Source: Streptomyces tibetensis
GTDB lineage: Bacteria > Actinomycetota > Actinomycetes > Streptomycetales > Streptomycetaceae
Assembly: GCF_007655005.1 (NCBI RefSeq)
Contig: NZ_SZVW01000001.1
Location: 248,001-312,000, forward strand
DNA: 64,000 nucleotides
Direction of reading: 5' to 3'
The translations under genes and the position numbers were made by a program. Shown piece by piece: positions 1-8,621 of the stretch. The stretch's first letter is position 1, and each line of letters opens with the position of its first letter. Under the pieces are notes generated by a model. It was not told the origin of the DNA, did not search any database, and worked only from the letters and a program-made list of their open reading frames with translations.

Positions 1-1
1 G

Positions 2-241
2 CACGGCGCACTCGGCCGCGCCCGGCCGCACCCCGCGAGTCCCCTGGCCCCGCTCACCCCGCAGGAACGGCTGATCCTCGTGGTCCGGCTCCACGAAGGT
101 GTCGCCGAGGAGCAGACGGCCGCCCTGCTCGGTCTGTCCCCGGAGCGCGTACGGGCGATCTGCCACCGGGCGACCTCGGCCCTGCTGCACCGCTCGCGGG
201 GCCCGGCCCCGGCGGTGACGGCCACGAAGGCGATGCCGTGA
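2..241 (+). CDS. RNA polymerase sigma factor, C-terminal part (partial)
   Basis: Only the 3' end is in the window. The last 79 residues contain a sigma-70 region 4 helix-turn-helix: LTPQERLILVVRLHEG, then EEQTAALLGLSPERVRAICH and a short Ala/Pro tail. The pattern of acidic residues followed by AALLGLSPERVR is typical of ECF-type sigma factors that recognise the -35 element. The next gene begins 22 bp downstream and encodes a small membrane protein, as is common for sigma/anti-sigma pairs. Which ECF group it belongs to cannot be told without region 2. Confidence 0.75.
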   Translation, partial: HGALGRARPHPASPLAPLTPQERLILVVRLHEGVAEEQTAALLGLSPERVRAICHRATSALLHRSRGPAPAVTATKAMP

Positions 242-263
242 GCCCGGCCGGCCGGAGAGCGGC

Positions 264-512
264 ATGAGCGGGAACGACCGCGAGGCGACCGTACGCAGGC
301 TCCTGGAGCAGCCGGCGCGGCCGGTGCCGCCCGAGATCCACGCGGAAGCGGTGCGCCGTGGTGGCCGCATGCTGCGGCGCAGGACGCTCGCCCGCCGTCT
401 CATGTGGCTGCTGCTGTTCGCGGCGGCCGTGGCGTTCACGGTGTGGGCGCTGACGGCCCGCCCATGGGTGGAGCCGCCGTCCGACACGACTCCACCCCTC
501 ACCGGCTGGTGA
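264..512 (+). CDS. Small single-pass membrane protein, possible anti-sigma partner
   Basis: 82 residues: a charged N-terminal half (about residues 1-44, with several Arg), one hydrophobic helix (about 46-64, MWLLLFAAAVAFTVWAL) and a short Pro/Thr tail. The topology suggests a cytoplasmic N-terminus and a short outside tail. It follows the sigma factor gene by 22 bp, with GGAGA 8 bp before the ATG, so the two are probably co-transcribed. No zinc-binding HxxxCxxC motif of ZAS anti-sigma factors is present, so an anti-sigma role is inference from position only. Confidence 0.6.
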   Translation: MSGNDREATVRRLLEQPARPVPPEIHAEAVRRGGRMLRRRTLARRLMWLLLFAAAVAFTVWALTARPWVEPPSDTTPPLTGW

Positions 513-534
513 CCCCGCCAGGGGCCGAACCGGT

Positions 535-1689
535 CTAGCCGAGCGCCTGCTGGAGGTCCTCCACCAGGTCCTCGGCGTTCTCGATGCCGACGGACAGCCG
601 GACCAGGTCGGCGGGGACCTCCAGGGCCGAGCCGGCCACGGAGGCGTGCGTCATGCGGCCGGGGTGCTCGATCAGCGACTCGACGCCGCCCAGGGACTCG
701 CCCAGCGTGAAGATCTTGGCGCGGTTGCACACCGCGACGGCCGCCTCCTCGCCGCCCTCGACGCGGAAGGAGACCATGCCGCCGAACGACTTCATCTGCT
801 TGGCGGCGACCTCGTGACCGGGGTGCTCCGGCAGGCCCGGGTACAGCACGCTCGTCACGCGCGCGTGCCGGGTGAGCATGTCGGCGACCTTGACCGCGTT
901 CTCGCTGTGCCGGTCCATGCGCACGGAGAGCGTCTTGGTGCCGCGCAGCACCAGCCAGGAGTCGAAGGGCCCGGCGACCGCGCCCATCGCGTTCTGGTGG
1001 AAGGCCAGTTCCTCGCCCAGCTCGGCGTCACCGGTGATCAGGGCGCCGCCGACGACGTCGGAGTGACCGCCCATGTACTTGGTCAGCGAGTGCACGACGA
1101 CGTCCGCGCCCAGCGACAGCGGCTGCTGGAGGTAGGGCGTGGCGAAGGTGTTGTCGACGACGAGGCGGGCGCCGGCGTCCCGGGCGACCTGCGCGACGGC
1201 GGCGATGTCGGTGATGCCGAGCAGCGGGTTGGAGGGCGTCTCCACCCAGACGACCTTGGTCTTCGGGGTGATGGCGGCCCGGACGGCGGCCGGATCGCTG
1301 GTGTCGGCGACGGACCACTCGACGCCCCAGCGGGCGACGACCTTCGCGAACAGGCGGAACGTGCCGCCGTACGCGTCGTTCGGGATGACCACGTGGTCGC
1401 CGGGGCTGAGCAGCGTACGCAGCAGGCAGTCCTCGGCCGCCAGCCCGGACGCGAACGCGAGCCCGCGGCGGCCGCCCTCCAGGGCGGCGAGGTTCTCCTC
1501 CAGCGCGGTCCTGGTGGGGTTGGCGCTGCGGCTGTACTCGTAGCCGCCGCGCAGTCCGCCGACGCCGTCCTGCTTGTAGGTCGAGACCTGGTAGATCGGC
1601 GGGACGACCGCGCCCGTCAAGGGGTCGGCGGTGTTGCCCGCGTGGATCGCGAGCGTCTCGAAGTGCTGACTGATGTGCCTGTCGCTCAT
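535..1689 (-). CDS. metB: Cystathionine gamma-synthase
   Basis: 384-residue PLP enzyme of the Cys/Met metabolism family, which condenses an O-acylated homoserine with cysteine to give cystathionine on the way to methionine. The PLP lysine is K204 in VVHSLTKYMGGHSD; YSRSANPTR (about 52-60) and the VDNTFATP segment (178-185) are family signatures, and the length is normal. The ATG at 1689 (MSDRHISQ) is chosen because the 41 in-frame codons upstream have low-complexity content and lie in the intergenic region. Cystathionine gamma-lyase is a close relative and cannot be fully excluded. It is transcribed away from the gene starting at 1842. Confidence 0.88.
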   Translation of the reverse strand: MSDRHISQHFETLAIHAGNTADPLTGAVVPPIYQVSTYKQDGVGGLRGGYEYSRSANPTRTALEENLAALEGGRRGLAFASGLAAEDCLLRTLLSPGDHVVIPNDAYGGTFRLFAKVVARWGVEWSVADTSDPAAVRAAITPKTKVVWVETPSNPLLGITDIAAVAQVARDAGARLVVDNTFATPYLQQPLSLGADVVVHSLTKYMGGHSDVVGGALITGDAELGEELAFHQNAMGAVAGPFDSWLVLRGTKTLSVRMDRHSENAVKVADMLTRHARVTSVLYPGLPEHPGHEVAAKQMKSFGGMVSFRVEGGEEAAVAVCNRAKIFTLGESLGGVESLIEHPGRMTHASVAGSALEVPADLVRLSVGIENAEDLVEDLQQALG

Positions 1690-1841
1690 GAGCACCGAGG
1701 GTAGTGCGCCGGAGCGGCGCGTGCCGGGGGACGGGGCGAGCCGGGGTTGCGCACAGGTCGCGGGACGGCGTGAGCCGGAGTTTTCCACAGGTTCCGGGAG
1801 CAGGTTGGCCAATTGTCGGCGCGGTCTGGTTCGCTTGTTGC

Positions 1842-2963
1842 ATGGAGATTCTCTGGGTCCTGATCGCGCTGGTCATGCTGGGCTTCGTGCTGCTCCCCTT
1901 CCTGCGGCGCAAGCGCGGTGGTGCGACAGGGCTGGTCTCGCCGGACCACCCGGACGCCGCGGACCCGGCGAACTACGGCTTCGTCCGGGAGGAGGAGCTC
2001 GACATCCGCATGCCGGGCCCCGACCAGGACCTGCTGGACGTCCTGGACGTGGTGCAGCGCACGCAGGACCACCGCGCCGCCCAGCAGCTCCTGGCGGGCA
2101 CGGAGACGGAGGGCGAGCGGCGCTGGCAGCGCGTGCAGGCCTTCGCGGGCGCGGCCTCGCTGGAGCTCTCGCGGCGGCCCGGCGGGGTGAGCGAGGCGCC
2201 GGGCGGGCAGTGGCTGCGGGTGTGGCGGGCCGAGGCGCCCAAGGACGCGGGCGGCGCGGCGGTGCACGCCGAGTTCCTGGTGCAGCAGGCGTGGCGGACG
2301 GCGACGCCGGGGACGGACGAGTTCCGGATCATCATGGAGGAGGCGCGGACGGCGTGCGGTGAGGCGGCGCTGCTGGCCCCCGGTGACCCGATCCCGTACA
2401 TCGTCGAGCTGTCGGTGGCCCGCGGCCTCGGCTACTCCCAGAAGGACTTCGAGCAGGTCTGGCTGAAGATCCTGGACCGCGCCCCGGCCCACATGGGGGC
2501 GCACCTGGCGGCGCTGCACTACTGGTGCGAGAAGTGGCACGGCTCGCGCGCGGAGGCGTACGCGTTCGCCGAGGCCGCGGCGGCCCGGGCGCCCCGGGGC
2601 TCCCTCCTCTCGGCGATGCCCCTGTTCGCGGTGTTCGAGCACCTTCCCGAGGTGACCCTCGTAGCGAGCTTCTGGCAGAGCGAGGTCGTCACGAAGGCGG
2701 TCCACGGCGCGCTGCACGCGGTGCACTCGGCCCGCCCCGACGACCCGATGCTGGCCCATGTCCGGCACATGCTGGTGTTCTTCCTCGTCCGCAGCGAGCG
2801 CTGGTCGGAGGCCATGAACCAGCTGGTGCACATCGACGGCCACGTGGGCGCCCTGCCCTGGACCCTGTCGGCCGACCCGGCGGCGGAGTTCGCGGTGTAC
2901 CGGGCCCTGGCGGTGGCGGGCTACGAGGCGAACGGCGGCAGCCCGGCGAGCCTGCCGCACTGA
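1842..2963 (+). CDS. Membrane-anchored conserved protein of unknown function
   Basis: 373 residues starting MEILWVLIALVMLGF: an N-terminal membrane helix (about 3-22) followed by a basic stop-transfer stretch (RRKRGG) and a large, mostly alpha-helical cytoplasmic domain. The second half (about 150-340) has helix-turn-helix pairs resembling TPR/SEL1-type solenoids, for example AHMGAHLAALHYWCEKWHG and MLAHVRHMLVFFLVRSERW, but no exact repeat. It starts 152 bp from metB on the other strand, so the two share a divergent promoter region. No catalytic motif was seen; a scaffolding role is only a guess. Confidence 0.75.
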   Translation: MEILWVLIALVMLGFVLLPFLRRKRGGATGLVSPDHPDAADPANYGFVREEELDIRMPGPDQDLLDVLDVVQRTQDHRAAQQLLAGTETEGERRWQRVQAFAGAASLELSRRPGGVSEAPGGQWLRVWRAEAPKDAGGAAVHAEFLVQQAWRTATPGTDEFRIIMEEARTACGEAALLAPGDPIPYIVELSVARGLGYSQKDFEQVWLKILDRAPAHMGAHLAALHYWCEKWHGSRAEAYAFAEAAAARAPRGSLLSAMPLFAVFEHLPEVTLVASFWQSEVVTKAVHGALHAVHSARPDDPMLAHVRHMLVFFLVRSERWSEAMNQLVHIDGHVGALPWTLSADPAAEFAVYRALAVAGYEANGGSPASLPH

Positions 2964-2964
2964 C

Positions 2965-3003
2965 ACCCCGCGCGGGGTCCAGTCGGGGTTCAGTGCGGCA
3001 CTG
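2965..3003. terminator. Pair of GC-rich hairpins, probable terminator
   Basis: A 14-bp perfect palindrome (ACCCCGCGCGGGGT, 2965-2978) just after the stop codon is followed by CAGTGC-G-GCACTG (2991-3003). Together they can end transcription of the upstream gene before msrA. No T-run follows, as is common in Streptomyces. Confidence 0.4.
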
Positions 3004-3098
3004 CACCCCGCACGGGCCCGTCACGCGGGCCAGGGGCCCCGCCGGAATTCGGGGTGGCACCGGCACGTTGCAGTGGCGTCGCCCCGATTGGAGACCGC

Positions 3099-3767
3099 AT
3101 GTTCCTGCACAGCCGTACGCCCCAGCTGCCGACTCCCGAGCAGGCGCTGCAAGGCCGCCCGGAGCCGGCGTTCACGGTCCCCGACCGCCACACCGTCCTC
3201 GGCAATCCGCTGCTCGGCCCCTACCCCGGGGGCCTGGAGATCGCCGACTTCGGCCTGGGCTGCTTCTGGGGCGCCGAGCGCGCGTTCTGGCAGCTCCCGG
3301 CCGGCGTCTGGACGACCCTCGTCGGCTACCAGGGCGGCCACACCGAGAACCCCACGTACGAGGAGGTCTGCTCGGGCCTGACCGGCCACACGGAGGTCGT
3401 GCGCGTGGTCTTCGACCCGAGGCAGGTCTCGTACGAGCGCCTGCTGAAGACGTTCTGGGAGTCCCACGACGCCACGCAGGGCTTCCGCCAGGGCAACGAC
3501 GTGGGCACGCAGTACCGCTCGGCCGTCTACACCCACACCCCCGGGCAGGAGGCCACCGCCAAGGCGTCCCGCGAGGCGTACCAGAAGGTCCTGACGTCCT
3601 CCGGCCACGGCGACATCACCACGGAGATCGTCACGGCGCAGGACCGCCCCTTCTACCCGGCGGAGGGTTACCACCAGCAGTACCTCGACAAGAACCCCGC
3701 GGGTTACTGCGGCATCGGCGGGACGGGAGTGTCCTGCCCGATCGGTGTGGCCAGGGCCGGTGACTGA
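3099..3767 (+). CDS. msrA: Peptide-methionine (S)-S-oxide reductase MsrA
   Basis: 222 residues. It repairs oxidised methionine (S-sulfoxide) in proteins, with recycling by thioredoxin. The catalytic cysteine is C55 in the family motif [11 protein letters not shown]. The conserved [21 protein letters not shown] and the late [13 protein letters not shown] block are present, and C-terminal cysteines (GYCGIGG, then SCP) can act as resolving residues. The N-terminus is about 45 residues longer than in the minimal enzymes, which is usual for actinobacterial MsrA. The ATG at 3099 has GGAG 9 bp upstream. Its stop overlaps the start of the next gene. Confidence 0.93.
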   Translation: MFLHSRTPQLPTPEQALQGRPEPAFTVPDRHTVLGNPLLGPYPGGLEIADFGLGCFWGAERAFWQLPAGVWTTLVGYQGGHTENPTYEEVCSGLTGHTEVVRVVFDPRQVSYERLLKTFWESHDATQGFRQGNDVGTQYRSAVYTHTPGQEATAKASREAYQKVLTSSGHGDITTEIVTAQDRPFYPAEGYHQQYLDKNPAGYCGIGGTGVSCPIGVARAGD

Positions 3768-4086
3768 ACCGGCGAGCTTCGGCGGTGGCTGGATCTTCGA
3801 GGAGGGTCTGCGGCCGTTCTGCGAGTCGGTCGCGGAGTTCTGCGGCTACGACTTCGACGACGCGGACTGGCAGGCCGTCGAGAACGCCCTCGCCGAAACG
3901 GACGTGGACAAGCCCGACGGCTGGTACGACCACCCGCTGGCGGGCCGGGTGCCGATGACCCTGCTGGTGGCCGCCGACCCCGGCTCCTCCGTCGTCTTCG
4001 TCCGGCTCACGGGGGAACCCGACGACCGCACGGGGGCACAGATCGAGGCGGCCCTGCACATCTTCAGCATGTACACCGTCCGCTGA
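3760..4086 (+). CDS. Small conserved hypothetical protein, coupled to msrA
   Basis: 108 residues, acidic, no signal peptide or membrane helix. Motifs that stand out are [13 protein letters not shown] near the start and a C-terminal stretch [13 protein letters not shown]. The GTG at 3760 overlaps the msrA stop codon (GTGACTGA), and an in-frame GTG at 3745 would add five residues. The overlap suggests translational coupling with msrA. I do not recognise the family, so no function is given. Confidence 0.6.
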   Translation: MTEPASFGGGWIFEEGLRPFCESVAEFCGYDFDDADWQAVENALAETDVDKPDGWYDHPLAGRVPMTLLVAADPGSSVVFVRLTGEPDDRTGAQIEAALHIFSMYTVR

Positions 4087-4139
4087 CGGCCCGCTTCCGA
4101 GGGACGGGGGCTGCTGGGAGCGGACCCGCAGCCAATAGG

Positions 4140-5279
4140 GTGCCCACTGTGACTGCGCCCCTGAATTCCGAGAGGTCCCGTGCCGCGCTGCGGACATCCG
4201 CGCGGGTTTCCGCCGAGTTGCTGCTGGTGCTCGTTATGTCGGCCGTGGCGTTGTGGTTGCTGGGCCGGATGTGGTCCGTGGTGTGGCCGCTCGTGGTCGG
4301 GCTGCTGCTGACCACGCTGACCTGGCCCGCGGCCCGGCTGCTGCGCCGTCGCGGGTGGCCGCCCGCGCTGGCAGCGTCCGTGGTGACCGTGCTGTTCCTG
4401 CTGGTCGCCGCAGGTGTGGTGGCGCTGATCGCCGTACCGGTGGCGTCCCAGTCCGGGGAGCTGACCGACGGCGTCGTGGAGGGGATCCAGCGGCTGCGCG
4501 AGTGGGCCGCCGGGCCGCCGTTGAACATCGGGGACGCGCAGATCAACCAGGCCTTCGACAGCGCGGTCTCCCGCGCCCAGGAGGGCGTCGGCAGCATGGT
4601 GGGCGCCGTCGTCACAGGGGTGAGCACCGTGGTGAACGGCGTCGTCACCGCCGTCCTCGCGCTCTTCCTGATGTTCTTCTTCCTGAAGGACGGCCCGCGG
4701 TTCCTGCCGTGGCTGTCCCGGCAGCTGCCCGGCCGGCTCGCCACCGACGTGCCGACCGTGTGCGCGCGGAGCTGGGACACCCTGGGTGCCTTCGTACGGT
4801 CCCAGGCGGCCGTCGGCCTGCTCGACGCCGTCCTGATCGGGCTCGGCCTGTGGATCCTCGGCGTCCCGCTGGTGCTTCCGCTCGCGGTGCTGACCTTCGT
4901 CTCGGCGTTCGTGCCGATCATCGGCGCCCTGTTCGCGGGCTTCGTCGCGGTGCTCATCGCGCTCGTGTCCAACGGGCTCACGGACGCGGTGATCGTGCTG
5001 GCGATCATCGTCGTGGTGCAGCAGCTGGAGGGCAACGTCTTCCAGCCCATGATCCAAAGCCGTGGTCTGGGCCTGCACGCGGCCGTCGTCCTGCTGGCGG
5101 TGACTCTGGGCGGCAACCTGGCCGGCATCGTGGGCAGCCTGCTCGCCGTGCCCGTGGCCGCGCTGATCGCGGTGGTGTGGAACTACGTGCGCGAGCAGCT
5201 CGTCGATCCGGCGGGCGAGGCGGAGGCCGACGAGCCGGGCACCGACGAGCCGGATCCCGGAGTGGCCGTTCCCTCGTAG
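4140..5279 (+). CDS. AI-2E family transporter (PerM/UPF0118-type permease)
   Basis: 379-residue integral membrane protein with about eight hydrophobic segments, including a pair near residues 35-80, one near 90-110, FLMFFFLKDGPRF (about 175-187) and a C-terminal group around LSFVPIIGALFAGF-like residues (255-275) and AAVVLLAVTLGG. The central soluble stretch and the order of segments fit the AI-2E/PerM family; substrates of actinobacterial members are unknown. GTG at 4140 is taken, but GTG at 4149 (VTAPLNS) is equally possible. The C-terminus is an acidic Glu/Asp/Pro tail. Confidence 0.82.
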   Translation: MPTVTAPLNSERSRAALRTSARVSAELLLVLVMSAVALWLLGRMWSVVWPLVVGLLLTTLTWPAARLLRRRGWPPALAASVVTVLFLLVAAGVVALIAVPVASQSGELTDGVVEGIQRLREWAAGPPLNIGDAQINQAFDSAVSRAQEGVGSMVGAVVTGVSTVVNGVVTAVLALFLMFFFLKDGPRFLPWLSRQLPGRLATDVPTVCARSWDTLGAFVRSQAAVGLLDAVLIGLGLWILGVPLVLPLAVLTFVSAFVPIIGALFAGFVAVLIALVSNGLTDAVIVLAIIVVVQQLEGNVFQPMIQSRGLGLHAAVVLLAVTLGGNLAGIVGSLLAVPVAALIAVVWNYVREQLVDPAGEAEADEPGTDEPDPGVAVPS

Positions 5280-5321
5280 CGGTCCGGCCGCGGCGGCCCG
5301 AGCGCACCGAACCCCACCCGA

Positions 5322-5402
5322 CCGCACCGACCGCACCGACCGCACCGACCGCACCGACCGCACCGACCGCACCGACCGCACCGACCGCACCGACCGCACC
5401 GA
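5322..5402. repeat. Tandem repeat, nine perfect 9-bp copies
   Basis: Nine uninterrupted identical copies of CCGCACCGA (81 bp). The array lies in the intergenic gap between the AI-2E permease stop (5279) and the DUF4389 protein start (5476), with a diverged copy just upstream. Copy number of such an array probably varies between strains by slippage. All reading frames through it are open, so apparent ORFs here are not evidence of a gene. Confidence 0.95.
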
Positions 5403-5475
5403 CACGCGAACGGCCCTGCCGGGTCGCGGGACTCCTCCTCGCTTGCGAGTCTGCAGGCGAGAGGAGAGCCGCCCC

Positions 5476-6171
5476 ATGAGTGCTGTCGCCGCGTCACCCG
5501 TGCGTCTGGAGGCGTCCGTCGATCCCCGCCTGTCCCGGTGGATGTGGCTGGTGAAATGGCTGCTCGCCATCCCGCACTACGTCGTGCTGGTGTTCCTGTG
5601 GATCGCGTTCACCGTCGTGACCGTGATCGCCTTCTTCGCCATCCTGTTCACCGCCCGCTACCCGCGGTCCCTCTTCGACTTCAACGTCGGCGTACTGCGC
5701 TGGAACTGGCGGGTCGGCTACTACGCGCACACCGCGCTCGGCACCGACCGGTACCCGCCCTTCACCCTCGCCGACGTGCCCGACTACCCGGCGCGTTTCG
5801 ACGTCGCGTACCCCGAGCGGCTGTCGCGCGGACTGGTCCTGGTGAAGTGGTGGCTGCTGGCGATCCCGCAGTACATCGTGGTCGCGATGTTCCTCGGGGG
5901 CGGCTGGGGCGGGGACGACTGGCGGGGCGGCGGGCTGCTGCCCTTCCTCTCCCTGGTCGCCGTCGTCGTCCTGCTCTTCACCGCCCGCTACCCGCGGCAC
6001 CTCTTCGACTTCCTGATCGGACTCGCCCGCTGGGCCGCCCGGGTGACGGCCTACGTCACGCTGCTGACGGACCAGTACCCGCCGTTCCGGCTCGACCAGG
6101 GCGGGCAGGAACCCTCACCGGCGTCACCAGCGGCCTCACCGCCCCCGGCGGACCCACTGACCAAGGCCTGA
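5476..6171 (+). CDS. DUF4389-type integral membrane protein
   Basis: 231 residues made of two internally repeated halves. Each half has a membrane-helix block ending in LFTARYPR(S/H)LFDF, then a W-rich stretch and TDxYPPF. The first copy spans about 18-95 and the second about 118-210. The duplicated layout with FTARYPRxLFDFxxG is the hallmark of DUF4389 proteins, whose role is unknown. The ATG at 5476 has GAGGAGAG 8 bp upstream. The C-terminal 20 residues are Pro/Ala-rich and disordered. Confidence 0.8.
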   Translation: MSAVAASPVRLEASVDPRLSRWMWLVKWLLAIPHYVVLVFLWIAFTVVTVIAFFAILFTARYPRSLFDFNVGVLRWNWRVGYYAHTALGTDRYPPFTLADVPDYPARFDVAYPERLSRGLVLVKWWLLAIPQYIVVAMFLGGGWGGDDWRGGGLLPFLSLVAVVVLLFTARYPRHLFDFLIGLARWAARVTAYVTLLTDQYPPFRLDQGGQEPSPASPAASPPPADPLTKA

Positions 6172-6216
6172 CCCCGCAAAGGGAACAAACCGCGGCGGAA
6201 TGGTTTCCTCCCGCCC

Positions 6217-6222
6217 TACGCT
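6217..6222 (+). promoter_or_regulatory. -10 box of a probable leaderless promoter
   Basis: TACGCT followed by seven nucleotides and the ATG at 6230. There is no Shine-Dalgarno sequence before that ATG, so transcription probably starts at or next to the start codon. This supports 6230 over the in-frame ATG at 6200. Confidence 0.5.
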
Positions 6223-6229
6223 CCCTCGC

Positions 6230-7195
6230 ATGGTTCTCAGACGAGCGTTACAGCTGATCATGGTCATCGCTCTGGCCCTCGCGGGGGCGGTCCAGGGCGG
6301 TGTGAGCACGGCACGGGCGGCGGAGAACGGGACCTCGGACGGGCGGCAACTGCTGTTCTACAACCACGCCTACGGCGTGTTCGACCGGCAGACCGCGGAC
6401 GCCATCGAGCACTCCTCCTACCTGCGGGACTTCGCCGACTTCCAGGTCCGCACCACGACCGGCTCCGGCGGGCAGACCTGGACCGGCCGCTATCTGATGG
6501 GGCGCGAGACCTACTTCGAGCTCTTCGGAGTGGGCGATGTACCGGGCAAGGACGGCACCCTCGGCTCCGCCGGCCTGGGCGTGTCCACCGAGCGCGCCGG
6601 CGACCTGCCCACGGTGGTCGAGCGGCTGCGGAAGGCCGGGATCAGCGACCCGGTCGAGTTCCCGCAGACGCGCGACTTCGGCGACGGCGTCCCCGTGCCC
6701 TGGTTCGACGCGGTCCTCACCACCGACCAGTACGACCTCTTCGGCGCCTGGGGCATGGAGTACCGGCCGGAGTACTTCGCCGACCCGCGCAGCAACACCG
6801 AGCCCGCCTCCCACCCCGGTGACGTGGGCCGGGAGCGCTACCTGTCCGACGCCTACCGCGACCACCTGATGCGGGACGTGACCGGCATCCGGCTCGCGGT
6901 GACCGCGCGCGACCTCGCCGCCACGGTGCCGCTGCTGAAGGCCGGCGGGTTCGCCGTCCGGTCCCTGCCGGGCGGGGGCGTCCTCGCCAAGGGCGGCGGC
7001 ACCACGATCCGGTTCGACTCCGTGCCCCTGGACCAGGTGGGCCTCAGGCAGATCGACATGGCGCTGAACCACCCGGTGTCGTACCGGCACGTGGAGCGGA
7101 TCGGCCACTCGGCCCTCGTGGTCGGCCCGGGTTCCCGAGCGGTGTGGACCTTCGAGGAGCAGGACCGGCCCGACGCGCCGGGCCAGGGCTCCTAG
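6230..7195 (+). CDS. Secreted protein, DUF5829-like
   Basis: 321 residues. The N-terminus MVLRRALQLIMVIALALAG with a following ARA site is a clear Sec signal peptide (cleavage about residue 30). The mature part starts near LLFYNHAYGVFDRQTADAIE and has TWTGRYLMGRETYFELFG, recalling the Streptomyces DUF5829 group and faintly a VOC fold in its C-terminal half (LLKAGGFAVRSLPGGG). No catalytic residues can be assigned. A start at 6200 would add ten residues before the signal peptide. Confidence 0.7.
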   Translation: MVLRRALQLIMVIALALAGAVQGGVSTARAAENGTSDGRQLLFYNHAYGVFDRQTADAIEHSSYLRDFADFQVRTTTGSGGQTWTGRYLMGRETYFELFGVGDVPGKDGTLGSAGLGVSTERAGDLPTVVERLRKAGISDPVEFPQTRDFGDGVPVPWFDAVLTTDQYDLFGAWGMEYRPEYFADPRSNTEPASHPGDVGRERYLSDAYRDHLMRDVTGIRLAVTARDLAATVPLLKAGGFAVRSLPGGGVLAKGGGTTIRFDSVPLDQVGLRQIDMALNHPVSYRHVERIGHSALVVGPGSRAVWTFEEQDRPDAPGQGS

Positions 7196-7236
7196 GGCCT
7201 GCTGCGGACGCGGGATCGACGCGGAGGGGGCAGGCC

Positions 7237-7998
7237 TCAGCCCAGCCTCTCCGCCAGGAACTCCTCCCAGGTCCGCTTCCCCGCCTCCGCCCCCGCCGGC
7301 GCCAGGTTCTCCCCCGCCCGGTACGCCCGCCCCGCCTTCCCGGGGATGCGCACCGGCAGCATGGGGCGGCGCCTGCCGGTCAGGCGGAGGTAGGGGCGGG
7401 CCAGGGCGGCGAGGTCGTGGAGGTGCGGTCCGGCCAGGTCCGGTACCAGGCCGGAGGGGGCGCCGAGGGTCAGTTCCGCGAGGCGGGCGGCGACCTCGCG
7501 GGAGTCGACCGGCTGGAGCCTGAGGCCGCCGGGGACCGGGAAGACCGGCAGCTTCGCCATCTTCTCGACCATGGTCAGCGTGAGCTCGTGGAACTGGGCC
7601 GCGCGCAGGGTGGTCCACGGGATGCCCGACTCGGCGACAGCCCGCTCCGACTCCAGCTTCGTCCGCATCCAGGCCAGCGGGACCCGGTCGGCGCCGATGA
7701 CCGAGACGTAGACCAGGTGCCGCACGCCGGCCCGGGCCGCGGCGGTCACCAGGGCTCGGGTCGCCTCGTCGTCGCCCTTGGGGCCGCCCGCCAGGTGCAG
7801 CACGGTCTCCACCCCGTCGACGGCGGCCTCGACGCCCTCGCCCTTCAGCAGGTCACCGGTGACGTGCTCGATGCCGTCCCCGGCGGGGCGGGCGTGCCGG
7901 GTGAGGATCCGCACCTCGTGGCCGGACGCGCGCAGCAGCGGGACGACGTGGGCACCGAGGGTGCCCGTGCCGCCGGTGACCAGGATCGGTGCTGTCAT
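7237..7998 (-). CDS. NAD(P)-binding NmrA/SDR-like protein
   Basis: 253 residues. The N-terminal Rossmann motif is VTGGTGTLGAHVVPLL (about 7-22), followed by an Asp-containing GDLLKGEG strand end and VLHLAGG. It lacks the YxxxK catalytic pair of classical SDRs, which fits the atypical NmrA-like class of redox sensors or quinone reductases. Residues VYVSVIGADRVPLAWMRTKLESERAV form the usual substrate-side strand. The VOC protein gene lies upstream on the same strand with a 92-bp gap, so they may be co-transcribed. The true substrate is unknown. Confidence 0.78.
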   Translation of the reverse strand: MTAPILVTGGTGTLGAHVVPLLRASGHEVRILTRHARPAGDGIEHVTGDLLKGEGVEAAVDGVETVLHLAGGPKGDDEATRALVTAAARAGVRHLVYVSVIGADRVPLAWMRTKLESERAVAESGIPWTTLRAAQFHELTLTMVEKMAKLPVFPVPGGLRLQPVDSREVAARLAELTLGAPSGLVPDLAGPHLHDLAALARPYLRLTGRRRPMLPVRIPGKAGRAYRAGENLAPAGAEAGKRTWEEFLAERLG

Positions 7999-8090
7999 GA
8001 CTGCTCCCCAGCTGTTTCATCGGGTGATGTCGCCTTCGCCGGTATGACGCGCGGCGGCGCGATGATGTGACGAGCAGGGGTGCGGACGGC

Positions 8091-8474
8091 TCAGCCGCCG
8101 CTGCCGTAGGGCCTCGTGATGATCTCCAGGCGGTGCCCGTCGGGGTCGTCGAAGTAGGCCCCGCGGCCGCCGTCGTTGTGGTTGATCTCCCCGGGGCGGC
8201 TGTGGAACGGGTCCGCCCAGTAGGTCAGGCCGGCCTCCTGGATGCGGCCGAAGATCTCGTCGAACTCGTCCTCCGAGACGAGGAAGGCGTAGTGCTGCGG
8301 CGTGATGGCGCCGGGGCTGTCCATGAAGTCGAGCGTCACGCCGTTGGAGATCTCGACCGGGAGGAACGGGCCGTAGGGCGGGCTCACGTCGAGCCCCAGG
8401 AGGTCGGCGAGGAACCGGGCCGAGGCGCGCTTGTCGTGGGCGACGACGATGGTGTGGTTCAGCTGCACGGTCAT
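8091..8474 (-). CDS. VOC family (glyoxalase/bleomycin-resistance fold) protein
   Basis: 127 residues with the paired beta-alpha-beta-beta-beta units of the vicinal oxygen chelate fold. Likely metal ligands are His in LNHTIVVAHD (N-terminal), His in PQHYAFLV, and Glu in the C-terminal GHRLEIITRPYG. The PDGHRLEI block is the most diagnostic. The ATG at 8474 has a strong AGGGGAGG ribosome-binding site; earlier in-frame codons read into non-coding sequence. Substrate unknown. Confidence 0.82.
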   Translation of the reverse strand: MTVQLNHTIVVAHDKRASARFLADLLGLDVSPPYGPFLPVEISNGVTLDFMDSPGAITPQHYAFLVSEDEFDEIFGRIQEAGLTYWADPFHSRPGEINHNDGGRGAYFDDPDGHRLEIITRPYGSGG

Positions 8475-8563
8475 GGTGGCCTCCCCTGACGTACGTGGCG
8501 GCGGACCCCTCTGGTGCACTCCCCCACGTGTACCCCGCCCGCACCCCGCCGTGCATCCCGAAA

Positions 8564-8602
8564 GCCCTGAGGGCCCCGGCACGCGGCCGGGGCCCTCAGG
8601 GC
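8564..8602 (-). terminator. Strong terminator downstream of the alcohol dehydrogenase gene
   Basis: A perfect 17-bp inverted repeat (arms 8564-8580 and 8586-8602) with a 5-nt loop ACGCG, 20 bp after the stop of the gene at 8622. In the minus direction it is followed by TTTCGGG. It can work in both directions. Confidence 0.85.
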
Positions 8603-8621
8603 AGCTGTAACAGGTCAGAAG

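Noticed and set aside
1690..1841. SAM riboswitch or T-box upstream of metB.
   Set aside because: The 152-bp gap shows no conserved SAM-I/SAM-II stems or a terminator hairpin near the start.
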